From: IDS-8 sp040902105
Lineage (GTDB): Bacteria; Pseudomonadota; Gammaproteobacteria; Steroidobacterales; Woeseiaceae
DNA length: 64,000 nucleotides
Direction of reading: 5' to 3'
NCBI GenBank assembly: GCA_040902105.1
Contig: JBBDXW010000025.1
Location: forward strand, 1-64,000
Both the position numbers and the translations under genes were made by a program. Positions 44,733 through 53,478 of the stretch are shown here, piece by piece (position 1 is the stretch's first letter; the number at the start of each line of letters is the position of its first letter). The notes under the pieces are model-generated. The model was not told the origin of the DNA. It saw nothing but the letters and a program-made list of their open reading frames with translations, and ran no database searches.

Positions 44733-46172
44733 ATGAATCCATTGCTCGCCCCACTCGCACGCCTCGGCGCCTCGATATCGAAGCGTCAGCAGAAAGCGAG
44801 CGCACTTTGGGAACCGGCGCTGTGGGGCGCGGCTGTGAACAGCTTCGGTCATCTCGAGATCGACGGCGTCGACATCCCGTCGCTGGTCGGGAAGTTCGGA
44901 TCGCCGTTACTCGCGGTAAGCCGCTCCAGGCTCGAACTCGATGCCGCGTCGTTCATCTCCGCCGTCAAGTCGGTTCTTCCGGACGCGATGGCTGCGTTCT
45001 CGTACAAGACGAACTGCATCCCCGGCGTGCTCCGCGAACTGCACGGGGCCGGTTTCGCTGCGGAAGTAATATCCCCTTATGAGCTGTGGCTTGCGGAAAA
45101 GCTCGGCATGCACGGCGGCAGGATCGTGGTCAACGGCGTCAACAAGGACTACGGGTATCTACATGACGCAGTGCGGATCGGCGCGGCCTGCATCAACGTC
45201 GATGACCGGGGCGAGCTGGCACTTCTGCGAAAGGTCGCGACCAAACTTCAACGTAAAGCCCGGCTCAGCCTGAGGTTGAAGGTCGACCGCAGTTCGCATT
45301 TCGGGCTTGCCGTCGAGTCGGGTGAAGCAGAGCGCGCTGCGCGAGAGATCTCGGGGGCGCCGGAGCTGTTCGAATTCGCCGGCCTCCACTTCCATGCCGT
45401 CGCCGACAATGACGACCCGGAACTGCACATCCGCTACATGACCGCCGCACTGGATTTCGCAAGGCACATCAAGCGCACGCTCGGATTGACTACCGCCAGC
45501 CTGAACATCGGCGGCGGTTATACCGTGCCGACCATGAAAGTCATGTCGCGCCGCGAGTACGCAATGCAACGGCTGCTCGGCGTGCCGCCCCGTCCGCCGG
45601 ACCCGCACGCCGGTGTGGATTTCAGGGCGTACGTGACGCGTGTGGCGCACGCGCTGGACCGGTATTGCGCAATGAACGATCTGGTCAAACCGCGGATAAT
45701 TCTGGAGCCCGGGCGAATCGTCACGAGTCAGTCGCATGCGATGCTGACGAAAGTGCACGCAATCAAGCCGAATACGTCGGGACCGGATTTCGCCATGACC
45801 GATGCCGGCAAGATCCTGACGTCGTACCCTTGCGACTACGAGTATCACCAGATGTTCGCGGCCAACCGGATGCACGAGGCGAATGACGCCACTTACCACC
45901 TGATGGGACGGCTTTGCACGTCCGCCGACTGGCTGGCCAGGCATCGCTGCCTGCCGGCATTGCAGAGCGGGGACGTGCTGGCCGTCATGGATGCCGGCGC
46001 CTATTTCACGTCGTACTCCTCGAACTTCGCATTCCCGAGGCCCGAGATCGTAATGCTCGAAGATGGAAAGGCCTATACGCTGCGCAAACGCGAAAGCTAC
46101 GAACACCTCACGGCAATGGACGACATCGAGTGCCTGAATGCGAAGTACCCGGCGCGGGAGGCTCGATCGTAA
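44733..46172 (+). CDS. PLP-dependent decarboxylase, exosortase-A system type
   Basis: About 479 residues of the fold-III (alanine-racemase-like) decarboxylase family with DAPDC/ODC. AAFSYKTNCIPG holds the Schiff-base Lys, NIGGGYTVP and ILEPGRIV bind PLP phosphate, and GRLCTSADWL has the catalytic Cys of the second active-site half. This form is regularly found in XrtA EPS clusters next to the CapK-like ligase and may make an amine substituent. ATG at 44733 is preferred; TTG at 44658 would overlap the GT4 gene. Confidence 0.87.
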   Translation: MNPLLAPLARLGASISKRQQKASALWEPALWGAAVNSFGHLEIDGVDIPSLVGKFGSPLLAVSRSRLELDAASFISAVKSVLPDAMAAFSYKTNCIPGVLRELHGAGFAAEVISPYELWLAEKLGMHGGRIVVNGVNKDYGYLHDAVRIGAACINVDDRGELALLRKVATKLQRKARLSLRLKVDRSSHFGLAVESGEAERAAREISGAPELFEFAGLHFHAVADNDDPELHIRYMTAALDFARHIKRTLGLTTASLNIGGGYTVPTMKVMSRREYAMQRLLGVPPRPPDPHAGVDFRAYVTRVAHALDRYCAMNDLVKPRIILEPGRIVTSQSHAMLTKVHAIKPNTSGPDFAMTDAGKILTSYPCDYEYHQMFAANRMHEANDATYHLMGRLCTSADWLARHRCLPALQSGDVLAVMDAGAYFTSYSSNFAFPRPEIVMLEDGKAYTLRKRESYEHLTAMDDIECLNAKYPAREARS

Positions 46173-46181
46173 CCCGCGTTA

Positions 46182-46240
46182 GAGCCCGTGAAAACGGGCA
46201 AATAACCGGCGCGGGGATCGCCCGTTTTCACCGGCTCCAA
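46182..46240. repeat. REP-like inverted repeat
   Basis: GAGCCCGTGAAAACGGGC at 46182-46199 and GCCCGTTTTCACCGGCTC at 46220-46237 match as an inverted repeat with one mismatch in 18. It sits between the decarboxylase stop and the next start, and could reduce read-through. The unit differs from the GCCATTGC type in its loop. Confidence 0.75.
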
Positions 46241-46260
46241 CAGCGGCAACAGAATCGACA

Positions 46261-47550
46261 ATGACTGACCCCCTCCTCGCGCAAGAGATACTTTACGCCG
46301 GCCCGGACCTGCGCAAGGCCGCGCGACAGTCGCGAATACATCAAACGCCGCGCGACCGCCTGGACGGTGTCCGCAACGCCACGGCGATCCTTTCCGACGT
46401 CATCGCAAACCGGATACGGCACAGGAACAAAACTCGATTCGAACTGGTGATCGCGATCGGGAAGTCTCCGGACACCGGCGACAAGCTGACCGCAGCGTAC
46501 GCGGGGCCCGGCGACAATCGCGCATGGTGCCTGTCGAACGTTTTCGCACAATACGAAGTAAGCGACCGGACGTCTGCGAAGGAACCGGATGACGTGCGTC
46601 GCTTGCTTGCCGCCGCCAAAGGCAACGTCGACGTCTTCTTCCGCGAGGGCCTTGCCGGCGACGTGTTCTCACAGGCCGGCCTGCCCTTCGTCAGGATGCC
46701 GGCCTGGATCAAGCAGCGAGTCCGGGTCCTTGGCGACTGGCCGGCGCAGATTGACGGGATGCGGCGCGACACCCGCCAGGAAACCGCGCGAATTCTCCGC
46801 AAGTATCGGTACACGTGCCACCTGACGCGCAATGCCGACGATCATGCGAACTTCTACGATCGGTTGTACCGGCCTTATGTTGCCCGAAGATTTGGCGCGA
46901 CGGCTCACCTCGTCGAGCGCGACAGGTTCCTGAAGGAGTGCCGCCGTGGCGTCGTGCTCCAGTTGACGCTGCAGCACACCGTACTCGGAGCAGCGCTCCT
47001 TCGGCCCGTCGGACGCACGATGGCGGTCGTCTGGAGCGCGCTGGATCCCGACAAGGAGGCCGTGCACCTGAGAGGCGTGACCGATGCGCTGGACTACTTC
47101 AGCTTGTTGTACGCCCATCTGCGGGGCTGCCGCTGGCTGGACCTCGGGCCCAGCCGCCCGGACTTGTGCGACGGAACGCTGAGATACAAAGCGAAACGGG
47201 GCGCCGCGATCTATCCCGGTTTGGTACCCCAGTCGGATATTGCGTGGGCCTGCAGGGGCCAGTCAGACGGCGAGCGGGATTTCCTTCTGCGCCATGCATT
47301 TCTGATTCGTACGGCTGGCGAATCGAGAAGCGGGTTGAGGGCTGTGGTTTTCGTCGATGGCCGCACGGACGCAGACGCGTTCGCTGCGAAACTTTCCTCG
47401 ATACTGACTCCGGGTGTGCGGGACTATCGGGTCGTCGCGCTGTCGCCGCCGAATTGTCGATTGAAGGAAGTTGTGAAAGAAACAGACGCTAACCTGACCT
47501 TGGTAAACGCCGCTTCGTATCCTGACGCAATGACTGCGATGAAATCCTAG
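46261..47550 (+). CDS. FemAB/GNAT-like protein of the EPS locus
   Basis: A 429-residue protein. The segment from about residue 160 to 350 looks like the GNAT fold of FemAB-like proteins: FYDRLYRPYVARRFG, VVLQLTLQHTVLGAALLRP, AVWSALDPDKEAVHLRG and GCRWLDLGPSRPDLCDGTLRYK, the last matching the 'fDfG-x-sr-p' motif of the CelD branch. No signal peptide. It follows the decarboxylase after 88 bp and a REP element. Probably an acyltransferase for polymer decoration, possibly using the product of the CapK-like ligase. Confidence 0.65.
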   Translation: MTDPLLAQEILYAGPDLRKAARQSRIHQTPRDRLDGVRNATAILSDVIANRIRHRNKTRFELVIAIGKSPDTGDKLTAAYAGPGDNRAWCLSNVFAQYEVSDRTSAKEPDDVRRLLAAAKGNVDVFFREGLAGDVFSQAGLPFVRMPAWIKQRVRVLGDWPAQIDGMRRDTRQETARILRKYRYTCHLTRNADDHANFYDRLYRPYVARRFGATAHLVERDRFLKECRRGVVLQLTLQHTVLGAALLRPVGRTMAVVWSALDPDKEAVHLRGVTDALDYFSLLYAHLRGCRWLDLGPSRPDLCDGTLRYKAKRGAAIYPGLVPQSDIAWACRGQSDGERDFLLRHAFLIRTAGESRSGLRAVVFVDGRTDADAFAAKLSSILTPGVRDYRVVALSPPNCRLKEVVKETDANLTLVNAASYPDAMTAMKS

Positions 47551-47559
47551 TGTCCTGCG

Positions 47560-47678
47560 GGTCGTTGGGTGCCGGTCGTTGGGTGCCGGACTTGGATTTT
47601 TGGACATTTCATTTGGACACGCGATCTGAATCAACCCACGCGAAATGTCCAAAAATCCAAGTCCGGCACCCAACGACC
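47560..47678. repeat. 37-bp perfect inverted repeat between convergent genes
   Basis: Bases 47574-47610 and 47642-47678 are perfect complements (37 bp; GGTCGTTGGGTGCCGGACTT and onward to GGACATTTC) with a 31-nt spacer. A 14-bp unit, GGTCGTTGGGTGCC, is also repeated in tandem at 47560-47587. The right arm abuts the hipA stop. It can form a long hairpin and probably ends both transcripts; its origin is likely a small mobile element. Confidence 0.9.
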
Positions 47679-48968
47679 CTAGCCGCTTATCAGCGCGGCG
47701 GAAGCCTTGCGTTCTCGATGCTCGAACGCGTCGGCGAATTGATCCAATTCCCGGTTGCTCATGCCGATGGAATGGCCAACCTGGCGCCACCCGCGGACCG
47801 CATGCTCCACATCCGCCAGAATCCGCGTGGCCGTGCTGCGCGCAATTCGGAAATAGGGCGCCGCGGACATCAGTGCGTCGATCGATGCCTCAGGTCCGGT
47901 TTCCTCCGAAATCCAGGTCTTTAGTTCGCGAACGCGCTCGGGGAACGGGTTCACATCGAAGGCCGGCGCCAGCCGCCATTGCCCGACCTGCACATGCAGG
48001 AAACCATGGTTGTGCAGGTGATCGTCGACGTTGGTGATGAGGATGGAAAAGGCAATGCGGCGCCAGAGTTCTTCTATATCGGCTTGCGGTTGGGCGCCGT
48101 GCTGGCGCAGGGCATCGACGATCTCCGTATAGGTGTGCCCGGTCGCATCGGCAGCATCGGCTCCGAGCATCGTGGCCGCCGAGAGGTACATCAGCCGGCC
48201 GCCGTCTTGGGGCCGATCGAACCGGTGGATCAGCGCCACCGGCATTTCGTCGCTGTGCACCAGACGGGCTCCGGCGGCATCAATGCCCGCCTCGCGGGCG
48301 AGCAGGAGCGCCAGCACTTCGCCCTTGGTGACGGCTCGGTCATCGGCGACGCTGGGGAACTTGCCGATCGACAGCCGCCCGTCGTCGTCGACCACGGAGC
48401 ATTTGGGGCGCAGGCCCCCGAGGGACGTGGCGCGGCCACGCAGGTAGGCGAGATCGGCGGCTGTCTCGGAGTGGGTTTCGACTGCGCGCGAGGCGGAGAG
48501 CAGCATGCCCAGTTCGATCAGCGGTGGCGCGGTGCGTTTCCCCGCTTCGGCGGCGCGTCGGAAGATCGCGTCCTCGTCCCGAAAGCGCAGCGCCCCCACG
48601 CGACTCAGGTCGTCGACCGCCAGCAGGTAGTCGAGGTGGTTGAGCGGACGCGGTCCGATATCTGCGCCGGAGTCCCGGTCCCGTTGGCGTCGCTTACTAT
48701 AGTCCCGAAGGATTACCTTGCGTCCCCAGCCATCGGGTTCGGTATCCGCTATCGCGCCGTGGAAGAGTGGGCCAGCGCGCGTCTGCGGATGGAACTGCAT
48801 GCCAGCCACCAATGGAAGCCCGGGCTCCAGGGCGAAGCGATCCGGTGTGGCCAACCAGTCCGGATGGTATTCGAAGCCAGCGCTTTCGCGTGCCCCCTGA
48901 GCTTCGAAACGCAGGACGCCTACCTGGGGTGCTGTCTCCCCAAGGAAGACGTCAATCGTCCGTCTCAT
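47679..48968 (-). CDS. hipA: HipA-like serine/threonine kinase toxin
   Basis: A 429-residue HipA-family toxin. SLGGLRPKCSV carries the ATP-site Lys, HRFDR follows, ITNVDDHLHNHGFL holds the catalytic Asp and Asn, and LAPAFDVNP the metal-binding Asp, so the kinase looks intact. In E. coli HipA phosphorylates GltX and induces persistence; the target here is unknown. Its ATG overlaps the hipB stop (ATGA). The pair interrupts the EPS region and is bounded on its left by a long inverted repeat, so it is probably an acquired cassette. Confidence 0.88.
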   Translation of the reverse strand: MRRTIDVFLGETAPQVGVLRFEAQGARESAGFEYHPDWLATPDRFALEPGLPLVAGMQFHPQTRAGPLFHGAIADTEPDGWGRKVILRDYSKRRQRDRDSGADIGPRPLNHLDYLLAVDDLSRVGALRFRDEDAIFRRAAEAGKRTAPPLIELGMLLSASRAVETHSETAADLAYLRGRATSLGGLRPKCSVVDDDGRLSIGKFPSVADDRAVTKGEVLALLLAREAGIDAAGARLVHSDEMPVALIHRFDRPQDGGRLMYLSAATMLGADAADATGHTYTEIVDALRQHGAQPQADIEELWRRIAFSILITNVDDHLHNHGFLHVQVGQWRLAPAFDVNPFPERVRELKTWISEETGPEASIDALMSAAPYFRIARSTATRILADVEHAVRGWRQVGHSIGMSNRELDQFADAFEHRERKASAALISG

Positions 48969-49297
48969 AGTGCCTTCGGCTTTCTCCTGGGCCGCACGCG
49001 CTGGGGCAGCCGGGTGGTATCAAGGAGCAGCCCGGTTTCGTCGCCGCGCACGTCGGCGATCTCGGCAAGTGCGTTGGCGAAGCCGAGGACGAACAGGGTC
49101 ATCGCGTACACCCCCATCGACACGCTCGGATCGCCCTTTTCGACTTTCAGGTAAGTCGCCTTGGAGATACCGACACGCTCGACCATCATTTCCACGGTCA
49201 GGTTGCGTTTGCGCCGGGCGTCTCGCAAATCTGCACCCAGTTTTGCCAATGACCGTCGAACCTTGGGGGGGAGCACGTCGGTGACGGAAGATCGCAT
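48965..49297 (-). CDS. hipB: HipB-like antitoxin, XRE family regulator
   Basis: A 110-residue helix-turn-helix protein. Residues about 15-75 (LGADLRDARRKRNLTVEMMVERVGI..TYLKVEKGDPSVS) fit the HTH_XRE fold, followed by a basic tail. It should neutralise HipA and repress its own operon at the palindrome just upstream. hipA overlaps its stop by 4 bp. Confidence 0.85.
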   Translation of the reverse strand: MRSSVTDVLPPKVRRSLAKLGADLRDARRKRNLTVEMMVERVGISKATYLKVEKGDPSVSMGVYAMTLFVLGFANALAEIADVRGDETGLLLDTTRLPQRVRPRRKPKAL

Positions 49298-49316
49298 ACT
49301 TAAAGCCTCATAAAAC

Positions 49317-49339
49317 AGCCCTTAACTCGATTATGGGCT
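49317..49339. promoter_or_regulatory. Palindromic operator candidate of hipBA
   Basis: AGCCC-N13-GGGCT lies about 20-40 bp upstream of the hipB ATG, within an AT-rich promoter region. Position and symmetry fit an autorepressor site for HipB. Confidence 0.45.
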
Positions 49340-49384
49340 AAATTATTAGTCTTTATGTACCAAGGTAGTGCGAATGTCAACGTC

Positions 49385-49408
49385 GGAGCCCGCGCAAGCG
49401 GGCGATCC
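49385..49408. repeat. Single REP-like palindrome
   Basis: GGAGCCCGCGCAAGCGGGCGATCC forms a 7-bp GC-rich stem (GCCCGC/GCGGGC core). It belongs to the same family as the elements at 2401, 46182, 51256 and 55338 and lies between hipB and the ABC transporter stop. Confidence 0.7.
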
Positions 49409-49427
49409 AAAACGATGCATCCAACTG

Positions 49428-51224
49428 TCAGGCCTGCCGCTGCAGATCGATCGTTGACAGGAGCTGCCCGAATCGCGGCGACTCTGCCAGCAATTCCCGG
49501 TAACTCCCCTCGGCAATCACCCTGCCCTGCTCGATGACCACGATCTTGTCGCAGCGCGACGCAATGGCCGTTTCGTGACTCGAGAAAACAAGTGTCTTGC
49601 CCCGCAACCCGAACAGGTTATCGAGAATCGCTGTGCGATTCCCCGCGTCCAGACCCGTAAACGATTCATCGAAGATGAGCACGTCCGGTTCGTGATACAG
49701 GGCTCTTGCAATGCCGAGCCGCTGGCGCTGGCCGCCGCTGAGCGTCTCTCCATCCTCGCCGATGACGGTCTGATAGCCCGCCGGAAGCTTGCCGGTCACG
49801 AACTCGTCGAGTTGTGCGATCCGGCCGGCCGCGATTACGCGCTGCGGATCGATCTCCGCCATGTCGACACCGAACGCGATGTTGCTCGCCATCGTGTCGT
49901 CGAAGAGGTAGATCTGCTGCGGACAATAGCCAAGTTTCCGGCGCCAGCTATCGATCGTTTCGGGGCCGATCTCGACGCCATCGCATGACACCCGTCCCGT
50001 TTGCGGAGCAATCAAACCGACCAGGAGATTCAGGATGGTCGTTTTTCCCGAACCGGACGCGCCGAACAGGCACACGGACGTGCCGGCTGGAATCGTCAGA
50101 TCGACGTCGCCAAGCTGATCGCGATCGGAGTTCTCATACCGGTGCGTCACTGCTTCCAGCCGGATTGCCGATGCTGGCGATGACAGGTCCCGCGCGACGA
50201 CGGCGACTTCGCCCTTCTCGCAATGCTGCAACACGACGCGGACCGCATCGGCGTTGTGGTGAACGGTGGCGATGCCTTCGAAGATGCCTTTCAGCGCCGG
50301 AATCAAACGGTAGATCGCCATGCCGTAGAGCGCGATCAGTGCCAGCGATACTCCCGAATCCGCGGTCGTGAAAACGAAATACAATGCAACCGCCACGAAG
50401 CCTGCGAATACCACGGTCTCCAGGAGAAAGTGCGGCAAATAACTCAGGATGTTGTAGTGAATGGCCAGCCTGGCCAACTGCAGGCGCGACCTTTCGAACC
50501 TTCGGCTGAAGAACGTTTCGGCGCCTCGTGTCCTGATTTCCCTGATGCCGTCCAGCGTTTCCTTTACCGCCGTAAAAACCTTTGCGCTGTGGTGCGTCAG
50601 TTCCGCACCGTGGTTTTCTATGCGCCTGCGAAGCAACAGGAATACGAGAACGTATGCCGCGAGCAGTCCCAGCAGCGTAATCATCGTGGTCTTGAAGCTG
50701 ATGACGAGAAGCATCAGCACGATGCACGTCGCCAAAGCCACGCTGCCGAATATCGTTACGAAGGTGCCGATGACGCCTTCGACGACACGTTCAACCTGGT
50801 TCAGAATGACGTCGCTCAGGCTTGCGGAGTGATGGCTTGCGAAGTACTCGTAAGGCTTCCGCATCATCTTTTCAAGTACCAGTGTCTCTACCCTGTGCCC
50901 GAGAAGGTTGAGAAACCTGTCGGACACCCATTGCTCGAACGCGACGAACATGTTGCCGACGAACAGGATCAGCACACCGAAGAGCCCGAGCTGCGTCAGG
51001 AATTCGTGGTAGGACCGGGCATCGAGTGCATCGTAGAGACGATGCAATAGATCGTTGCTCTGCAACAGATCGGGATTGGCGAGCAGGACGATGAACGGCA
51101 TGATCGACAGGACGGACAAGGTCTGCATGACGGCCGCGATGGCCGTGAGCGCGAGGATGAGGTAGACGCGCCTTTTTTCCTTCGCGCTGAGGAGCGTCAG
51201 CGACTGTTTGAAGAAGCCGTACAT
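49428..51224 (-). CDS. ABC transporter, fused permease-ATPase (MsbA-like)
   Basis: A 598-residue half-transporter. Six helices occupy residues about 15-310. The ATPase has Walker A GASGSGKTT, Q-loop YCPQQIYLFDD, signature LSGGQRQRLG, Walker B VLIFDESFTGLD and the H-loop SSHET. It acts as a homodimer and exports a lipid, oligosaccharide or peptide; the EPS setting suggests a lipid-linked glycan or a modified precursor. The open frame reaches 51503 but crosses a REP pair, so ATG at 51224 is used. Confidence 0.87.
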   Translation of the reverse strand: MYGFFKQSLTLLSAKEKRRVYLILALTAIAAVMQTLSVLSIMPFIVLLANPDLLQSNDLLHRLYDALDARSYHEFLTQLGLFGVLILFVGNMFVAFEQWVSDRFLNLLGHRVETLVLEKMMRKPYEYFASHHSASLSDVILNQVERVVEGVIGTFVTIFGSVALATCIVLMLLVISFKTTMITLLGLLAAYVLVFLLLRRRIENHGAELTHHSAKVFTAVKETLDGIREIRTRGAETFFSRRFERSRLQLARLAIHYNILSYLPHFLLETVVFAGFVAVALYFVFTTADSGVSLALIALYGMAIYRLIPALKGIFEGIATVHHNADAVRVVLQHCEKGEVAVVARDLSSPASAIRLEAVTHRYENSDRDQLGDVDLTIPAGTSVCLFGASGSGKTTILNLLVGLIAPQTGRVSCDGVEIGPETIDSWRRKLGYCPQQIYLFDDTMASNIAFGVDMAEIDPQRVIAAGRIAQLDEFVTGKLPAGYQTVIGEDGETLSGGQRQRLGIARALYHEPDVLIFDESFTGLDAGNRTAILDNLFGLRGKTLVFSSHETAIASRCDKIVVIEQGRVIAEGSYRELLAESPRFGQLLSTIDLQRQA

Positions 51225-51255
51225 TTCAGCTTTCTTCGGTCGTCCGGCGCATCGG

Positions 51256-51331
51256 ATCGCCCGCTGGCGCGGGCTCCAACAGGGTGCTTTCGATGCGCAT
51301 TCGAGCCCTGTTGGAGCCCGTGAAACGGGCG
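51256..51331. repeat. REP-like pair
   Basis: GGGCTCCAACAGGG (51271-51284) and CCCTGTTGGAGCCC (51306-51319) are a perfect 14-bp inverted repeat, each flanked by a further GCCCG...CGGGC hairpin (51259 and 51316). It lies between two co-directional genes, probably loosening their coupling. Confidence 0.75.
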
Positions 51332-51355
51332 AACGGGGATCGGGCGGCGCGACGG

Positions 51356-53476
51356 CTACCCATCCAGCGAAAACTTCGAAGGGTCGTCGTACTCCCGCGC
51401 TTCGTTCAGCCCCGGCAACCGCCGGGCGAGCCGGAACAGCGTGCGTTTCATCGACGCGCGCGGACCGTTCAGCGACACGTCCGTCGTCGGCAGGCGAAAC
51501 CACTTTCGCAAATACCGGTTCGACAGGTACGTCATCCTCTTCTTCATCGCCTCAGGCGTGTAATGCTCCGTCGTCAGCGACACGTTGAGGCCGCTGACGT
51601 TCTCCACCCGGTGCGGCCTGTTCTGCGGCCAGGTAAGCATCTCACCCGGGCTCAGATCGTACGCCGTTGCATACTGGTCGAAATCCGGCTTGTAGGGCAG
51701 ATCGTCGTCCGACTCGCGCGTAAAAATCATCTCGACCCATTCGCGCGGCGCGAATCGCTCATCGCCGGGGTACACCCATACCCTCTTCTCGCCGCGCAGA
51801 TGCCACAGCATGTTCAGCGGCGCATCGGCATGGTAGTAAACTTTCGCGCCCGGCGACGAGATCAACAGATTCGCGCTTCGATAGACCGTTCTGAACCCGG
51901 GAACTTTTTCTTCGAGTTCGTCGTAAATGCCGTCGACGAGCTGATCGAATCGCTCGTCGTTCGTGGTCATATTGATGATGTTGAGCCACAACTTTCCGGC
52001 TTTCACTGCATCGAGCAATTGCGTTGCCGTCAGGTTTCCCCGGCTGCCGTACTGGAAGTCATCCAGATTGTGATGGTCGTCGCCCATCCGGTAGACCAGC
52101 AGTTCGTCCGGATCGTGGCGGTCGAAGAGTTCGATCAGGTTCCCGTCCGAGAACAGGCCTGTGTCCAGCAGATGGTGCCCGGCGCGCACGACCTGGTCCT
52201 GCAATGGCTGCTCGTGAGGCCAGTCAATGAGGGGGCGCTTGGGCACGTGCGGGCTCCGGTGTTCGATCTGACGCCTGACGTAACGATCCCCAAAGCTCTC
52301 CAGGCGGCTTTTGATCAGCCGATACTCGCATTTTCCGTCGCCGCTCAGGATGGACCTCGTCTCATTTTCGTCCGAGATTTCAATCACGGTCATGCTGGCA
52401 AAGCCTCCGCAGCCGAAGTCCTTTTCCAGGCGCGCAAAGGTGTCCTCGTCGACGGGCCCGTCAACGCGCAGGAACAACGCCTCGAGCCCAGCCGCGGTCC
52501 GGTTGAGGACCGGAACCTGCTGGCAGAACAGTGCGGCTTTGCGGTTGCCGTTCTGCGGCCGGATCAGTATCGAGCCCGGACTGAAGGCATCGTCGAGCTG
52601 CGGCCCCCACCGTCTCTTGAACTGATAGGCACCGTCGTTCAAAAACGCCCGGGTTCCGGTGAAGTCGAAAACCTTGTAACCCTTGTCGAAGGCATAGCGG
52701 ATGCCGAAAAAATACAGCGCGCTGATCGCCGCCTCAGGCTGCGACTCCAGATACCGGCGCGGGAGACCCATCCACAGCGAGAACATGACGTCGTCCTCCG
52801 GATAGATAATCCCGGCGGCCACGATTTCGTCGCTGCGCAGAATGTGCAGCAAGGTGCCCTGCATGCCGCGCTTGATTACGTGGTTCCTCGGGGCGATGAC
52901 CGACTCGTCGGCGTGCCTGTGCCTGACGAAGGGTATGTACATCTCATCATAGAACTTTTCGACCGCCTCACGCGTACTCGCAGGTTCACAGCGATACCCA
53001 TTGCGTCGAATGAGGCGCAAATCGTGCTTGCGCGCCGTGCGCCTGAAATTGCGAACGACCTCGTCCCAATCCCCGGGAAACTCGATGGCCATGTTCACCC
53101 AGTCCGGAACCTCGAGGTATCCGCCCTTGCGACTGAACAGGCCGCTGTACGGCCAGCCCACATCCACAACGACGACATCCGAGGATTCCGTCATCCTGTC
53201 CAGATGCTTCCTGAATGCGAGCAGATTTGAAGTCTTGTTCTCGATTTCGCGATACTCGTCGAAAATCGCCCGCAACAGATAATCGTAGTTCCGGCGCCGG
53301 CCAATGTAGGCAATCGTAATCTCCTCCTCGCTTCCCCTGAGCCTGCCCTGCAATTTCGTCACCGAGCAGGGCAGAGCAAAGATGGCGTCGAATGCCTGTG
53401 GCAGATGCTGCCCATACAGCTTGAAGAAACGGTAGCCTTCGCGGGGCGCGTTGGCGATTTTTCTGACGATGCCCAT
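51356..53476 (-). CDS. FemAB/GNAT and JmjC-type cupin fusion protein
   Basis: A 706-residue two-domain protein. Residues about 1-350 resemble a FemAB/GNAT acyltransferase: FPGDWDEVVRNFRRTARKH, FYDEMYIPFVRHRH, GYKVFDFTGTRAFLNDG and YQFKRRWG. Residues about 430-680 resemble a cupin/JmjC Fe(II)/2-oxoglutarate oxygenase: VYYHADAPLNMLWHLRGEKR holds HxD and the 2OG-side pattern, and WPQNRPHRVEN the distal His. Start ATG 53476 lies 2 bp after the neighbour's stop. It may acylate and then oxidise the same substituent. The substrate is unknown. Confidence 0.68.
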   Translation of the reverse strand: MGIVRKIANAPREGYRFFKLYGQHLPQAFDAIFALPCSVTKLQGRLRGSEEEITIAYIGRRRNYDYLLRAIFDEYREIENKTSNLLAFRKHLDRMTESSDVVVVDVGWPYSGLFSRKGGYLEVPDWVNMAIEFPGDWDEVVRNFRRTARKHDLRLIRRNGYRCEPASTREAVEKFYDEMYIPFVRHRHADESVIAPRNHVIKRGMQGTLLHILRSDEIVAAGIIYPEDDVMFSLWMGLPRRYLESQPEAAISALYFFGIRYAFDKGYKVFDFTGTRAFLNDGAYQFKRRWGPQLDDAFSPGSILIRPQNGNRKAALFCQQVPVLNRTAAGLEALFLRVDGPVDEDTFARLEKDFGCGGFASMTVIEISDENETRSILSGDGKCEYRLIKSRLESFGDRYVRRQIEHRSPHVPKRPLIDWPHEQPLQDQVVRAGHHLLDTGLFSDGNLIELFDRHDPDELLVYRMGDDHHNLDDFQYGSRGNLTATQLLDAVKAGKLWLNIINMTTNDERFDQLVDGIYDELEEKVPGFRTVYRSANLLISSPGAKVYYHADAPLNMLWHLRGEKRVWVYPGDERFAPREWVEMIFTRESDDDLPYKPDFDQYATAYDLSPGEMLTWPQNRPHRVENVSGLNVSLTTEHYTPEAMKKRMTYLSNRYLRKWFRLPTTDVSLNGPRASMKRTLFRLARRLPGLNEAREYDDPSKFSLDG

Positions 53477-53478
53477 TT

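Noticed and set aside
49428..51503. 691-residue ABC transporter starting at 51503
   Set aside because: The extension translates a REP pair and the end of the next gene; ATG at 51224 fits the family.
51284..53230. 648-residue plus-strand frame opposite the GNAT-cupin gene
   Set aside because: Antisense shadow of a high-GC gene, as with many other long frames here; the minus-strand protein has coherent domains.
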